Positions 1-8,127 of a DNA stretch of 38,880 nt are shown piece after piece. How positions within the stretch are numbered: the stretch's first letter is position 1; the number at the start of each line of letters is the position of its first letter. Location: the NCBI GenBank assembly GCA_002706405.1, contig PALN01000070.1:1-38880 (forward strand), in the 5' to 3' direction. The DNA comes from Rhodospirillaceae bacterium (GTDB lineage Bacteria > Pseudomonadota > Alphaproteobacteria > Rhodospirillales > Casp-alpha2). The translations under genes were made by a program, and so were the position numbers. The notes beneath the pieces were generated by a model, which was given only the letters and a program-made list of their open reading frames with translations, was not told the origin of the DNA and searched no databases.

Positions 1-881
1 CCCAGGTCAATATCGCCTATGCCCTGCGTGAACTGGGGCGCCTGGATGATGCGCTCGACGCTTCCCGCAAGGCCATCGCCCTCGCCCCCGATTACGACAA
101 GGCCCGGGTCAACCTGGGCGATCTGCTGTTGGAAATGGGCCGCCCCGACGACGCCGTGGCCGAAACGGCGGGTTTTCTGGCGATCCATCCGGGCAATACC
201 TCGGCCCTGGCGTTTCAGGCCATCGCCCTGAACGAAGCCGGCGACCGGGCCGGCGCGGCCCAGCTGTTGGACTTCGACAGATTGCTGCGGCCGACGGAGA
301 TTTCGCCGCCCAAAGGCTTTGCCGATGTTGCGGGCTTCAACGCCGCTTTGGCCCGCCATCTGCGCGCCCATCCGTCGCTCGCCTATGCGCCCGCCAGCCA
401 CGCCACCCGCCGGGGCCGCCATTCCGGTGAACTGACGATCGGCGACAAGGGGCCCGTGGCCGGGCTGGAACAGGCGATCCTGGCGGCGGTCGAAAGCTAC
501 CGCCGGGCCCTGCCGCCGGAGCGCGATCATCCGTTCCTGGCGCAGCGGCCGGACAAGCTGGCGCTGTCGATCTGGGGGGTCGTCATGGAAGACCGCGGCC
601 ATCAGATCGCCCATATCCATCCGGCGGCTTGGCTGTCGGGCGTCTATTATCCGGAAATTCCGGACGTCGTGCGCGACGATGATCCGGACCATCAGGGCTG
701 GATCGAATTCGGCCGCCCGCCTGCCGATTTCCACGCGACGCAGGATCCGATCACGACGCGGGTCCGTCCCCGCGAGGGACTGATGCTGTTGTTCCCGAGC
801 TACCTGTATCACGAGACGATACCGTTCCACGCCCCGGTGGAGCGCCTGTCCGTCGCCTTCGACGTGATCGCGTCTTCCTGA
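1..881 (+). CDS. TPR protein with C-terminal 2OG-Fe(II) oxygenase domain (5' end outside window)
   Basis: The reading frame is open from the first bases of the window, so the gene is cut at its 5' end. The visible N-terminal part has tetratricopeptide pattern (ALRELGRLDDALDASRKAIAL, then a second LGDLLLEMGRPDDAV repeat). The C-terminal 170 residues match the putative 2OG-Fe(II) oxygenase family PF13759: HIHPAAWLSGVYY carries the proximal metal-binding H-x-H pattern, followed by GWIEFGRPP, then LLFPSYLYHETIPF with the distal His, and ERLSVAFDV with the 2-oxoglutarate-binding Arg. Such TPR-oxygenase fusions are probably protein or small-molecule hydroxylases; the substrate is unknown. The family call is from motif recognition, and the specific role cannot be deduced. 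Confidence 0.85.
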   Translation, partial: QVNIAYALRELGRLDDALDASRKAIALAPDYDKARVNLGDLLLEMGRPDDAVAETAGFLAIHPGNTSALAFQAIALNEAGDRAGAAQLLDFDRLLRPTEISPPKGFADVAGFNAALARHLRAHPSLAYAPASHATRRGRHSGELTIGDKGPVAGLEQAILAAVESYRRALPPERDHPFLAQRPDKLALSIWGVVMEDRGHQIAHIHPAAWLSGVYYPEIPDVVRDDDPDHQGWIEFGRPPADFHATQDPITTRVRPREGLMLLFPSYLYHETIPFHAPVERLSVAFDVIASS

Positions 882-898
882 ACCTCACCGAGGTTTCT
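882..898 (+). terminator. Weak hairpin after the oxygenase gene
   Basis: Immediately after the stop codon, ACCTC and GAGGT form a 5-bp stem around a 3-nt loop, followed by TTCT. The stem is short and the T-tract poor, so termination is only possible, not convincing. Confidence 0.2.
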
Positions 899-956
899 GG
901 CCGAAAACCGACAACGTCTATTGCGCCTGCGAAGACCTGCGTTATACAGTTGCGTT

Positions 957-1391
957 ATGTATTTTGCAGTGAACAGCAAGGATGCCACGCCCCCGACACG
1001 CAAGCGCCGTTCGTCGCGCCTGCGGAGCGTGGCCAGTTCCCTCGTTCTTCTAAGCTATCTTATTCCCCTTCTCGCCGTCCTGGCGCTTCCAACCCCTCGA
1101 TCGTCCGAGGAAGCCGACTTGTACGCCGACCTTCGCGCCGGCATCTGTTCACAGCAGCGCCCGCAAAGCGAAGATCCCTCCCAGAAAAGCAAACATAACG
1201 GGGCCCGCGGCAGCTGCGTGCTCTGTGCCCATCCCGCGGCCTGCGTTCCGGACGGCCTGACCGCCCGCGTTTGGCAGGTGCAGGCCTGGACGCGTGTCCG
1301 CCCGCAACCTCCGACGGCAGACCTTCGTTTCAACGACCAGACGCCCGGGCGCGTTCAAGCGCCTCGCGGCCCGCCCCACCTCTCCGCGTAA
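957..1391 (+). CDS. Small membrane-anchored Cys protein, DUF2946-like
   Basis: A 144-residue protein with a basic N-terminus (TRKRRSSRLRS), one hydrophobic segment at about residues 25-42 (SLVLLSYLIPLLAVLAL) and a short cysteine cluster CVLCAHPAAC at about residues 88-97. This layout (N-terminal TM or signal anchor, then a small CxxC region) resembles the DUF2946 proteins that are often encoded next to copper TonB-dependent receptors. The ATG at 957 is preferred over an in-frame TTG at 921, because only from the ATG does the N-terminus look like a normal signal or anchor; neither has a good Shine-Dalgarno. Its position just upstream of the copper receptor suggests a role in copper handling in the envelope. 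Family membership is tentative. Confidence 0.55.
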   Translation: MYFAVNSKDATPPTRKRRSSRLRSVASSLVLLSYLIPLLAVLALPTPRSSEEADLYADLRAGICSQQRPQSEDPSQKSKHNGARGSCVLCAHPAACVPDGLTARVWQVQAWTRVRPQPPTADLRFNDQTPGRVQAPRGPPHLSA

Positions 1392-1520
1392 AACCGAACC
1401 CCGCCGTTCTGGTGGCTGTCCGACCCTGTTCTTCGAAACCGGAAGCAGGATCGCGGCTGTCGTCCGGCTTGGATGATCGGGGCGTCCCCTCGCGCACGTC
1501 CCTTCGCGGAGAATGAACAC

Positions 1521-3686
1521 ATGCCTATCAATACCCTTCGGGGCTGCCGGTCGGTAGCCGCCGCAATTGCGACCGTCCTCATCACGCACGGCACCACGCT
1601 GGCCCAGGAACCGACGAAAGATCCGATCCCAGCCGGCACCCAACCCTCGAACGCAGACGACAATGCACGGGACGACGCCATCACGCTACCGGTCGTCCAC
1701 GTTCATGGGACGCAGCCGGCACCGAACCGGACGGTCCTGAACCCGACTGTCGACTATCTGTTTCCGGCGGCGGACGCGGCCGACGTGCTGCAGTCCATCC
1801 CCGGCGTCAGCCTAGGCCGCATCGGCGGGCACGGCGGCGAGCCGTACATCCGGGGCCAGTCACAGACCCGGATCAACATCATCGACGACGGCGCCTTCAT
1901 CCATGGCGGCTGCCCGAACCGGATGGACCCGCCAACCGCTTATCTGTCCGTGGACGGGATCGACAGCCTGATCGTCGACAAGGGATACGCCACCGTGACC
2001 GGCGGTCCCGGCGGCCCCGGTGGGACCGTTCGCGCCACGCGAAAATCCCCTGTCTTCCTTGGCGATAAGGCCTACCAGGGCTCGGTCTACGGCGGGCTCA
2101 ATTCCAACGCCTGGACGCGCAGCACCGGTGGCGACGTCGCCGCCGGGGCCGACTGGGGTTATCTGCGGGCGGAAGCGAACTACGAGTACGCCCAGGATTA
2201 TCGCGACGGCGCCAACCGCAGCATCCGGTCGTCCTTTTCCAGCCACGGCGGCCGGGCGGAGGTGGGCCTGACGCCGACCAACGACGACCTGATCCGCCTG
2301 AGCGTGCAGACGGAACGGCTGGACGACGTTCTGTTCGCGGGAACCGGCATGGATTCGCCCTTGTCCGAAACCCTCGTCCTGAGGGGCAGTTTCGGGCACG
2401 ACTTCGCGCCGGGGGGACTGATCAGCCGGCTCGACGTTTCCGCCTACGGCGGCGCGGTCGATCACGTCATGGACAACTACAGCCTGCGCACCCGGACCGG
2501 CAACGTCATGAAGGTCAACTCCGAATCCGACACCTTCGGCGGGGCATTGAGCCTGAAGGGAGAAAGCCATGGCTTTAAGTTCAAACTGGGCACCGACGTG
2601 CAGGTCAACAATCGCGACGCGGTGCGGTTCATGGGTGCCCGGGAGGCCGTCAACAACGACGACGAATCCCGCATCCAGTCCTACACCTGGCCGGACATCA
2701 ACCTGTCGCAGGTCGGCCTGTATGCCGAGGTCGATCGTCCGCTGGCGCCGGGACACAACCTGATCGCAGGCCTGCGATATGATCGCGTCGACTTCTCCGC
2801 CGGCAAGGCGGACCGGGTGGCGATCATGCCGGCGCAATCCGCGAATACCCTCTATCGGAACTATTACGGGGTGACGGCCGACGATCGCAGCGAAAACAAC
2901 GTCGGGGGGTTACTTCGCTATCAGGTCAAGCTGTCCGACGCCTACACCTTGTTTGCCGGCCTGTCCCGCAGCGTGCGGACCGCCGATGCGACGGAACGCG
3001 GCATCGCACAGAACAACGCCACAGCCGCCAGCCGTTGGATCGGCCGCCCCGACATCGCCCCTGAAAAGCATCATCAGGTCGACATCGGCGCGGAAGCCTC
3101 GTTTTCCAACTGGTCGGTCGGCGGCACGGTCTACTACGACCGGGTCAATGACTTCATCCTGCGTGACAAGGCCCGCGGCCAGGACGGCATCCTGCTGAAC
3201 GACGACGCCACGGTTTACCGCAACATTTCAGCCAACCTGGCTGGGCTCGAAGTCTCAGGCAGGGTCCGCTTCATGGAAAAATGGTCGTTCGCAGCACAAG
3301 CCGCGTTCACCTACGGCGAGAACGAGGACGACGACCGACCAATCGCCCAGATCCCGCCGTTGGAACTAACCGCGTCGCTTGAACGTCGCAGCGAAGACCT
3401 GATGGTCGGCCTGCGCATGCGGGCCGCCAGTCGCCAGACCCGCGCCGATATCGAGGACGGCAACAACAGCGGTTTGGACCTGGAGAAAACCGGAGGGTAT
3501 GCGGTCTTCGATCTGTACAGCGAAGTCATCGCCTTTCACCCCGTGTCGATCAGCTTTGGCGTCACCAACCTGTTCGACAAGGTTTATGCCAACCACCTGA
3601 GCCGGTCGAACGCCTTCGATCCGGAAGTGGTTCAGATCAACGAACCCGGGCGGTCGTTCTTTCTAAGGGCTCATGCGACGTTCTGA
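1521..3686 (+). CDS. TonB-dependent copper receptor (OprC/NosA family)
   Basis: A 721-residue outer-membrane receptor with a signal peptide ending near ATTLAQ-like residues (ITHGTTLAQ). The plug region includes VLQSIPGVSLGRIGG and the family hallmark GGCPNRMDPPTAY. The C-terminal barrel ends in SFFLRAHATF, with the terminal Phe typical of outer-membrane proteins. In P. aeruginosa OprC, copper is bound by a C-x3-M pair and an H-x-M pair. Both are visible here as C131/M135 (CPNRM) and H315/M317 (HVM), with nearly the same spacing. The ATG at 1521 was chosen because GGAGA precedes it by about 8 nt and the signal peptide starts there. It overlaps the downstream tonB gene by 14 nt, so receptor and energizer are co-expressed. 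Copper import or scavenging across the outer membrane is the likely role. Confidence 0.88.
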   Translation: MPINTLRGCRSVAAAIATVLITHGTTLAQEPTKDPIPAGTQPSNADDNARDDAITLPVVHVHGTQPAPNRTVLNPTVDYLFPAADAADVLQSIPGVSLGRIGGHGGEPYIRGQSQTRINIIDDGAFIHGGCPNRMDPPTAYLSVDGIDSLIVDKGYATVTGGPGGPGGTVRATRKSPVFLGDKAYQGSVYGGLNSNAWTRSTGGDVAAGADWGYLRAEANYEYAQDYRDGANRSIRSSFSSHGGRAEVGLTPTNDDLIRLSVQTERLDDVLFAGTGMDSPLSETLVLRGSFGHDFAPGGLISRLDVSAYGGAVDHVMDNYSLRTRTGNVMKVNSESDTFGGALSLKGESHGFKFKLGTDVQVNNRDAVRFMGAREAVNNDDESRIQSYTWPDINLSQVGLYAEVDRPLAPGHNLIAGLRYDRVDFSAGKADRVAIMPAQSANTLYRNYYGVTADDRSENNVGGLLRYQVKLSDAYTLFAGLSRSVRTADATERGIAQNNATAASRWIGRPDIAPEKHHQVDIGAEASFSNWSVGGTVYYDRVNDFILRDKARGQDGILLNDDATVYRNISANLAGLEVSGRVRFMEKWSFAAQAAFTYGENEDDDRPIAQIPPLELTASLERRSEDLMVGLRMRAASRQTRADIEDGNNSGLDLEKTGGYAVFDLYSEVIAFHPVSISFGVTNLFDKVYANHLSRSNAFDPEVVQINEPGRSFFLRAHATF

Positions 3687-4521
3687 TCCGCATCCCGGCA
3701 GCCGTTGCCAATTCGAGGGACAGGGCCCGGCCGCAGGCCTGGCCGGGCTCTGGTCTCTCGGGCTCCATGCGATGCTGCTCGGCTGGTTCCTGATAACCGG
3801 CGGAAGCGCCCCGGGGGCGCGCCCGGCCGGGCCACCGATTGAAACACCGATCTATGTAACGCTGATCGCCGAACCTTCGCCTGAACTGGATGAGGAACAA
3901 ACGCCGCCCGCGCCGGATTTTCCGGCGCCTGTTGACGCCGTCTTGCTTCCGGCGGACCCGGTTCCGACCGTGACCGCGCCGGTCGCGGAGGCTGCCGACA
4001 TGGTTGAATTGTCCCGGCCGTCGCCGGCCGCACAAACCGTCCGAGAGCCTCGCCCCCGTTTGGTGGCCGTTCACCCGCCGGCGCGGCCGCATCGCCCGCC
4101 ACCGCCCCGACCTGCCGCCAAGCCGGGGCCTATAATTCAACCAACCGACCAGACCACCGAGACGGCGCCTGCCCTTGGCACACGCGGCACGGTCATCAGG
4201 AACGTCAGCGCCGGAAGCGGCACGCCAAGCCTGATCGACCATCCCGCGACCTATCCCGACTATCTTTCCAACCCGGCGCCCGAATACCCGCGGAGCGAAC
4301 TGCCCCGGGGCCGCGAAAGCGTGGTGGTGTTGACGGTTCGTGTCTCGACCCAAGGCCGGGCGGAGAAGATCGCCGTAACCGGATCATCCGGCAGTCCGGC
4401 TTTCGATGAAGCGGCGGTTCGCGCCGTTCGCAGATGGCGGTTCGTTCCGGCGACCCGTGCCGGCAATCCGGTGGCGGGCTGGGTCAAGGTGCCGATCCGC
4501 TTTACCTTGACCCGCCGCTAG
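3673..4521 (+). CDS. tonB: Energy transducer TonB
   Basis: A 282-residue TonB protein. It has an N-terminal membrane anchor (LWSLGLHAMLLGWFLITGG, about residues 26-45), a long Pro-rich periplasmic linker (PPARPHRPPPPRPAAKP and neighbours), and a C-terminal TonB domain. That domain starts near PAPEYPRSELPRGRESVVVL and ends with FDEAAVRAVRRWRFVPATRAGNPVAGWVKVPIRF, split here as key pieces YP, SGSPAFDEAA and RRWRFVPA. It works with ExbB/ExbD, not in this window, to energize TonB receptors. The start codon lies inside the 3' end of the copper receptor gene, so this is probably a dedicated TonB for that receptor. No regulatory site of its own is seen. Confidence 0.9.
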   Translation: MRRSDPHPGSRCQFEGQGPAAGLAGLWSLGLHAMLLGWFLITGGSAPGARPAGPPIETPIYVTLIAEPSPELDEEQTPPAPDFPAPVDAVLLPADPVPTVTAPVAEAADMVELSRPSPAAQTVREPRPRLVAVHPPARPHRPPPPRPAAKPGPIIQPTDQTTETAPALGTRGTVIRNVSAGSGTPSLIDHPATYPDYLSNPAPEYPRSELPRGRESVVVLTVRVSTQGRAEKIAVTGSSGSPAFDEAAVRAVRRWRFVPATRAGNPVAGWVKVPIRFTLTRR

Positions 4522-4541
4522 AAACCGGACTTCGGGCCGCC

Positions 4542-5159
4542 CTAGAAGTTGCCTTCGACCACGGTCAGGCCAAGCACGTGCCAGGCCTGCATGCCGCCCC
4601 GATAATAGAGAATCTTGTCCGCCGGATAGCCTTCGCGCAGCATCGCCTTGATGGCCATGGGGGACTGCCCGCACCAGGGGCCGTTGCAGAACAACAGAAC
4701 CTTTTCCGCCTTGGCGCAGTCCCATTTCTTGTCGGCGCCGCGGGTGCAGCCGATTTCATCCAGCCGCTCCGCCATCTGCGTGTAGGGCATGTTGATGGCT
4801 CCGGGGATGGTGCCCTTGACGTGCCATTCGACCGTGCGGCCGTCGATCATCTTGCCGCCGGCCTTGGCGAATTCCAGCAGTTCGACCTCGCCGACCGTGG
4901 TCACGCCGGGCGCCACCTGCATGGGCTGAATGCAGAACGGCGGGCATTTGCGCGACGTCTTGGCATAGGCCGGATCGATGGTGTTGTTGGTGTCCTGATT
5001 GCGCATGATCTTCACCGGGCCGTCGGCGGTGGGCACGGTGACGCTGCCCATGCGGGCGTTGATCTTGACCTCCAGGGCGTCGTCATCGGCGGCCGCCTGC
5101 GGGGGCGCCGAAACGGCGAGAGTGAACAGACAGACCAGGGCGATCAGGAGATGTTTCAT
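4542..5159 (-). CDS. Periplasmic rhodanese-domain protein
   Basis: A 205-residue protein with a clear Sec signal peptide (MKHLLIALVCLFTLAVSAPPQAAA). The rhodanese fold spans about residues 85-200: MIDGRTVEWHVKGTIPGA resembles the conserved rhodanese start, and VLLFCNGPWCGQSP holds the predicted catalytic Cys158 in its loop, with a second Cys at 163. YYRGGMQAWHVLGLTV is the typical C-terminal rhodanese segment. A separate KCPPFC motif lies at residues 71-76. Secreted single-domain rhodaneses move sulfane sulfur or act in redox sensing; the substrate is not evident. Transcription would run leftward from the region with the strong inverted repeat at 5219-5252. Its 3' end is convergent with tonB. 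Confidence 0.82.
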   Translation of the reverse strand: MKHLLIALVCLFTLAVSAPPQAAADDDALEVKINARMGSVTVPTADGPVKIMRNQDTNNTIDPAYAKTSRKCPPFCIQPMQVAPGVTTVGEVELLEFAKAGGKMIDGRTVEWHVKGTIPGAINMPYTQMAERLDEIGCTRGADKKWDCAKAEKVLLFCNGPWCGQSPMAIKAMLREGYPADKILYYRGGMQAWHVLGLTVVEGNF

Positions 5160-5218
5160 GGGGGAAGTTCCTTGGATGTTTCGACATGTTGGGGACGGCC
5201 GGACGACATGGCGCCACT

Positions 5219-5252
5219 GACCATCATTTTATATTTGTCGAATATGATGGTC
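5219..5252. promoter_or_regulatory. Nested inverted repeat upstream of the rhodanese gene
   Basis: GACCATCAT at 5219-5227 and ATGATGGTC at 5244-5252 are perfect 9-bp inverted arms 16 bp apart. Inside them ATATT and AATAT form a second dyad around TGTCG. The site is AT-rich in a GC-rich background and about 60 bp before the rhodanese start. It is a good candidate operator for a dimeric repressor; the ArsR/SmtB class is possible by analogy with other rhodanese genes but unproven. Confidence 0.5.
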
Positions 5253-5316
5253 GGGTTTGTACAGTGAATCAAGTGTTGAATGGCGGCCCGACGACGATCG
5301 ACAACGGTCGTGGAAT

Positions 5317-6276
5317 CTACGGCCAGTCGCCCGAGAGACGCAGGGCCGGCGACAGGTCCGCCGGTCCGCCGCGCAACCCCAAGTGGCCCGCCATGGTGAC
5401 GACCTGGTCGACCTCAAGGGCGATCACCCGCAATGCCCCCTGAAAGGTTTCGACCAGGGGGCCGTCCCAGAGGATCTCCGCACGCCCCTGCACATTGACC
5501 GTCGATCCCGTGGCGAAATCGATGAACAGAAGGCCCGCGCGCGGGTCCTGATGCAGGTTGCCGAGCGTGTTGAAGAACCGGTTGCCCGGAAAGTCCGGAA
5601 ACAACAGACGATGGCCGCCGTCGATTTTGACGAAGCCCGGCTTGCCGCCGCGGTGGGAGATGTCGACGCCGGCCGCCGGTCGGCCGCCCAGTTCGCCCGC
5701 GCGCGTGGCGATGAAAAATGTATCGGCGGCGGCGATGAGGCGGGCCGCGTCGGCGGCGATCTCGGGCCGGTGGACCGGACTGGGGGCCGGCGCGTCGACG
5801 GGCGTCAGGCCCAGCACCCGGGCTTGAATATATTTGGGGCAGTTGCCGAAGCTTTGGTCGACGCGCAAGGTGACGCCCTGTTCGTCGGCGCCAAGGACCG
5901 TGCCGTTCACGCGGTTGCGCCGGCGGGTTTCAGGCACGATGCCCAAGACGCCAATGCAGTCGCCCGGCGCGGCCTTCCGCCCGACCACGGCATCGAAGGG
6001 CGACGGCGCGCGAATGGCCAAGGTCGTCGGATCGGGCGCGGTGATGAACCCGGGCAAGCCTTCGCGCAGGGTCGCCCAGGGATGGCCGCCGGCATCCACG
6101 ACGCCCAGAAGAACGCAGGGCAGGGACTGGAAGAACGCCCGGTGCTGGTCCGGCATGGCCGGGCGGATGACCCCGGCCCGGGCCAAGGCGGCCCGCACAT
6201 CGAGCCCGTCCCGCACCTGCAAGGCGCGCTCGCCCGCATGGAACGCCGCCAACCGATCATCTGTATCGTCGACCAT
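5317..6276 (-). CDS. Pyridoxamine 5'-phosphate oxidase-like flavin-binding protein
   Basis: A 319-residue protein with a split-barrel PNPOx-like domain. GVVDAGGHPWATLREG and later TFFIATRAG, GVDISHRGGKPGFVKIDG and NTLGNLHQDPRAGLLFIDF are the recurrent motifs of this family (a FMN-binding beta-barrel and the dimer-interface segment). The full-length protein seems to contain two barrel halves, as in a larger subgroup of PNPOx-related proteins in proteobacteria. The ATG at 6276 was chosen because AAGGA lies about 10 nt upstream and the frame further upstream overlaps the GST gene with no family similarity. It is 13 nt downstream of the GST stop, so the two form an operon. True PLP synthesis is unlikely; a flavin- or haem-linked redox role is more plausible. 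Confidence 0.72.
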   Translation of the reverse strand: MVDDTDDRLAAFHAGERALQVRDGLDVRAALARAGVIRPAMPDQHRAFFQSLPCVLLGVVDAGGHPWATLREGLPGFITAPDPTTLAIRAPSPFDAVVGRKAAPGDCIGVLGIVPETRRRNRVNGTVLGADEQGVTLRVDQSFGNCPKYIQARVLGLTPVDAPAPSPVHRPEIAADAARLIAAADTFFIATRAGELGGRPAAGVDISHRGGKPGFVKIDGGHRLLFPDFPGNRFFNTLGNLHQDPRAGLLFIDFATGSTVNVQGRAEILWDGPLVETFQGALRVIALEVDQVVTMAGHLGLRGGPADLSPALRLSGDWP

Positions 6277-6289
6277 GACCGGGGGTTCC

Positions 6290-6889
6290 TTATCCCCGCG
6301 CCACGGGCAGGAAGTTCTCAAGCCCTTCGATCGCGGCAAGCCAGGCCACGACGTTTGCGTAGGGGGCGACGTCGACCTCGCCCTCGTCGGCCAGCCGGAT
6401 ATAGGAATAGCAGGCGACGTCGGCCAGCGTCGGGCCGTCGCCGACCAGCCATGTCCGCCCGTCGAGATGGGCATTCATGACCGTGAACAATTGATTGGCC
6501 ACCGCGACGGCGGCCTCATGGTCGCCCGGCATGTTGAACACCTTGATCAGGCGCGCCATGTTGGGGCCGCGGAACAGATGACCGGCGGCGGTGCCGAACC
6601 ATTCGTTGACGCGGGCACGGGTTTGCGGATCGCGGGGATACCAGCGGCCCGTCTGGTCGTATCTGTCCGCCAGATAAATCAGGATGGCGATGGAATCGCG
6701 GATGATTATGCCACCGTCGTCAATGGCCGGAATCTGGTGGAAGGGATTGATCTCCAGATAGGCCGCACCGTCCCGCCCGCCCGGCATGTCGGCGACGGAA
6801 ATCAGCTCGAACGGCACGCCCATCAGCCGGGCCGCCAACCGGACCCGGTGGCAATGGCCCGACCGGGGGCCGTCGTAAATCTTGATCAT
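6290..6889 (-). CDS. Glutathione S-transferase family protein
   Basis: A 199-residue two-domain GST. The N-terminal thioredoxin-like half (residues 1-80) contains INPFHQIPAIDDGG with the cis-Pro and IIRDSIAILIYLADRY, where a Ser follows the Asp in the glutathione-binding signature. The helical C-terminal half contains WLVGDGPTLADVACYSYI, the N-capping motif of GSTs. There is no classical catalytic Tyr at the N-terminus; SGHCHRVR (Ser/Cys at residues 10-12) points to a Ser/Cys-type class. It is transcribed divergently from the LysR gene at 6989 and heads the operon with the PNPOx-like gene. A role in detoxification is inferred, and that LysR is its probable regulator. Confidence 0.88.
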   Translation of the reverse strand: MIKIYDGPRSGHCHRVRLAARLMGVPFELISVADMPGGRDGAAYLEINPFHQIPAIDDGGIIIRDSIAILIYLADRYDQTGRWYPRDPQTRARVNEWFGTAAGHLFRGPNMARLIKVFNMPGDHEAAVAVANQLFTVMNAHLDGRTWLVGDGPTLADVACYSYIRLADEGEVDVAPYANVVAWLAAIEGLENFLPVARG

Positions 6890-6952
6890 GGCGAAGGTCC
6901 TCTCCTGTTCGCGGGAGGTCGTGGTTGCAAGGCAGCTTAGCGCGTCCGTTCT

Positions 6953-6999
6953 TGATCAAAATTAGCAATAATGATCATATAACTGTGCATGAACGCACA
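6953..6999. promoter_or_regulatory. LysR-type operator region between divergent GST and LysR genes
   Basis: Two TGATCA palindromes (6953-6958 and 6972-6977) frame ATTA-GCAA-TAAT, which gives an imperfect 25-bp dyad with the T-N11-A character of LysR sites. A second dyad, TGTGC then GCACA (6984-6988 and 6995-6999), straddles the LysR start codon. The region is AT-rich between two GC-rich genes. Autoregulation plus control of the divergent operon is inferred from the layout. Confidence 0.5.
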
Positions 7000-7915
7000 T
7001 AGCGACCTCACCCCCGACCCCCGCCGCGAAAGCTGGGAAGACCTGCGCCTAGTGCTGGCCATCGCCCGGGGCGGCGGGCTGTCCGGGGCGGCGCGCAGCC
7101 TCGGCGTTCATCACGCCACGGTCCTGCGCCGCCTGAATACCCTGGAGAAAGCCCTGGGTGTCGACCTGTTCGAACGCTCGGGCCGCGGCTACCGGCCGAC
7201 GCCCGAGGGGGAGGAGATGGCCGCCGCCGCCGCCGACATCGAAATCCAGGTGACCGGCGCCTACCGCAAGGCGGCCGGCCGGGACCCGCGCCTGTCCGGC
7301 ACCCTGCGTCTGGCGACGACGGAATACCTGGCCGCCACGGTGCTGCCCCCCGTGCTGCGGGAATTTCGCGACGCCTATCCGGAGATCGACCTCGAAATCA
7401 CCATTTCCGCCCGGCTTGCCTCGCTGACCCGGCGCGACGCCGACGTGGCCTGCCGGGCGACGAACGACCCGTCGGAAAATCTGATCGGGCGGCGGATCTG
7501 CGGCCTTGCCTTCGGCCTCTACGGAACGCCGGAGATCGCGCACCAACATGGCGCCGATGGCGACGGCCGCCCGTGGATCGGCGTCGATGATTCCATTGCC
7601 CATAGCACGCCCCGGCGCTGGGGGCAGGAATACTATCCAGCCTCGCGCCCGTCGGTGCGTTACGATTCCCTGTTGTGCATTTTCGCGGCCTGCCGCGCCG
7701 GCATGGGGGCCGCCCTCTTGCCCCGCTACATGGCGCGAACAGCCCCGGAGCTGATCGACCTGGACCCGAAAGGCCCGGCCATGGACCTGGGCCTATGGCT
7801 CCTGACCCATCCGGACCTGCACCGCACCCCCCGGGTGCGCGCCTTCATGACCTTTACGGCACCGCGCATCCGCCGCTGGCTGCGCCAGGCGGAGCGGGCG
7901 GCGGCGGAGGTCTGA
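6989..7915 (+). CDS. LysR-family transcriptional regulator
   Basis: A 308-residue LysR-type regulator. The N-terminal winged helix is clear: WEDLRLVLAIARGGGLSGAA, then RSLGVHHATVLRRLNTLEKA and LGVDLFERSGRGYRPTPEG (residues about 16-75). The effector domain follows, with GTLRLATTEYLAATVLPP opening its first subdomain. It is divergent from the GST/PNPOx operon, the usual arrangement for a LysR regulator and its target. The effector is unknown. The ATG at 6989 has no clear Shine-Dalgarno and lies within a small inverted repeat, so the start could be translationally weak or autoregulated. Confidence 0.92.
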   Translation: MNAHSDLTPDPRRESWEDLRLVLAIARGGGLSGAARSLGVHHATVLRRLNTLEKALGVDLFERSGRGYRPTPEGEEMAAAAADIEIQVTGAYRKAAGRDPRLSGTLRLATTEYLAATVLPPVLREFRDAYPEIDLEITISARLASLTRRDADVACRATNDPSENLIGRRICGLAFGLYGTPEIAHQHGADGDGRPWIGVDDSIAHSTPRRWGQEYYPASRPSVRYDSLLCIFAACRAGMGAALLPRYMARTAPELIDLDPKGPAMDLGLWLLTHPDLHRTPRVRAFMTFTAPRIRRWLRQAERAAAEV

Positions 7916-7994
7916 GGGTCGAAAGCCGCCAATGAATACCATGGCCGGCAACATCTGCTGTAAATTCACAACCGGAAATACTTCACGACGATAT

Positions 7995-8054
7995 ATGCTC
8001 CAAACCTCCGGCAATCCTCAAATACCGGAGGTTGAGCGAATGTTCGCGGAGCAT
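7995..8054. repeat. Nested double inverted repeat
   Basis: An outer pair ATGCTCC (7995-8001) and GGAGCAT (8048-8054) encloses an inner perfect 9-bp pair AACCTCCGG (8003-8011) and CCGGAGGTT (8025-8033). Together they could fold into a long interrupted hairpin in RNA, or a cruciform. It sits after the LysR gene and before the terminator of the opposite-strand porin-like gene. Its function is unknown. Confidence 0.55.
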
Positions 8055-8063
8055 GAAAAAGCC

Positions 8064-8091
8064 AAAAAAAGACCGGCCTGAATGGCCGGCC
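8064..8091 (-). terminator. Intrinsic terminator of the beta-barrel gene
   Basis: Read on the minus strand, GGCCGG, loop ATTCA and CCGGCC form a GC stem (arms 8084-8089 and 8073-8078), followed by seven T (8064-8070 on plus are A). It lies 37 bp beyond the stop codon of the leftward gene at 8128. Confidence 0.75.
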
Positions 8092-8127
8092 ATTCGAGTT
8101 TAGCTGAGAATACACATCTCAGGGCTA

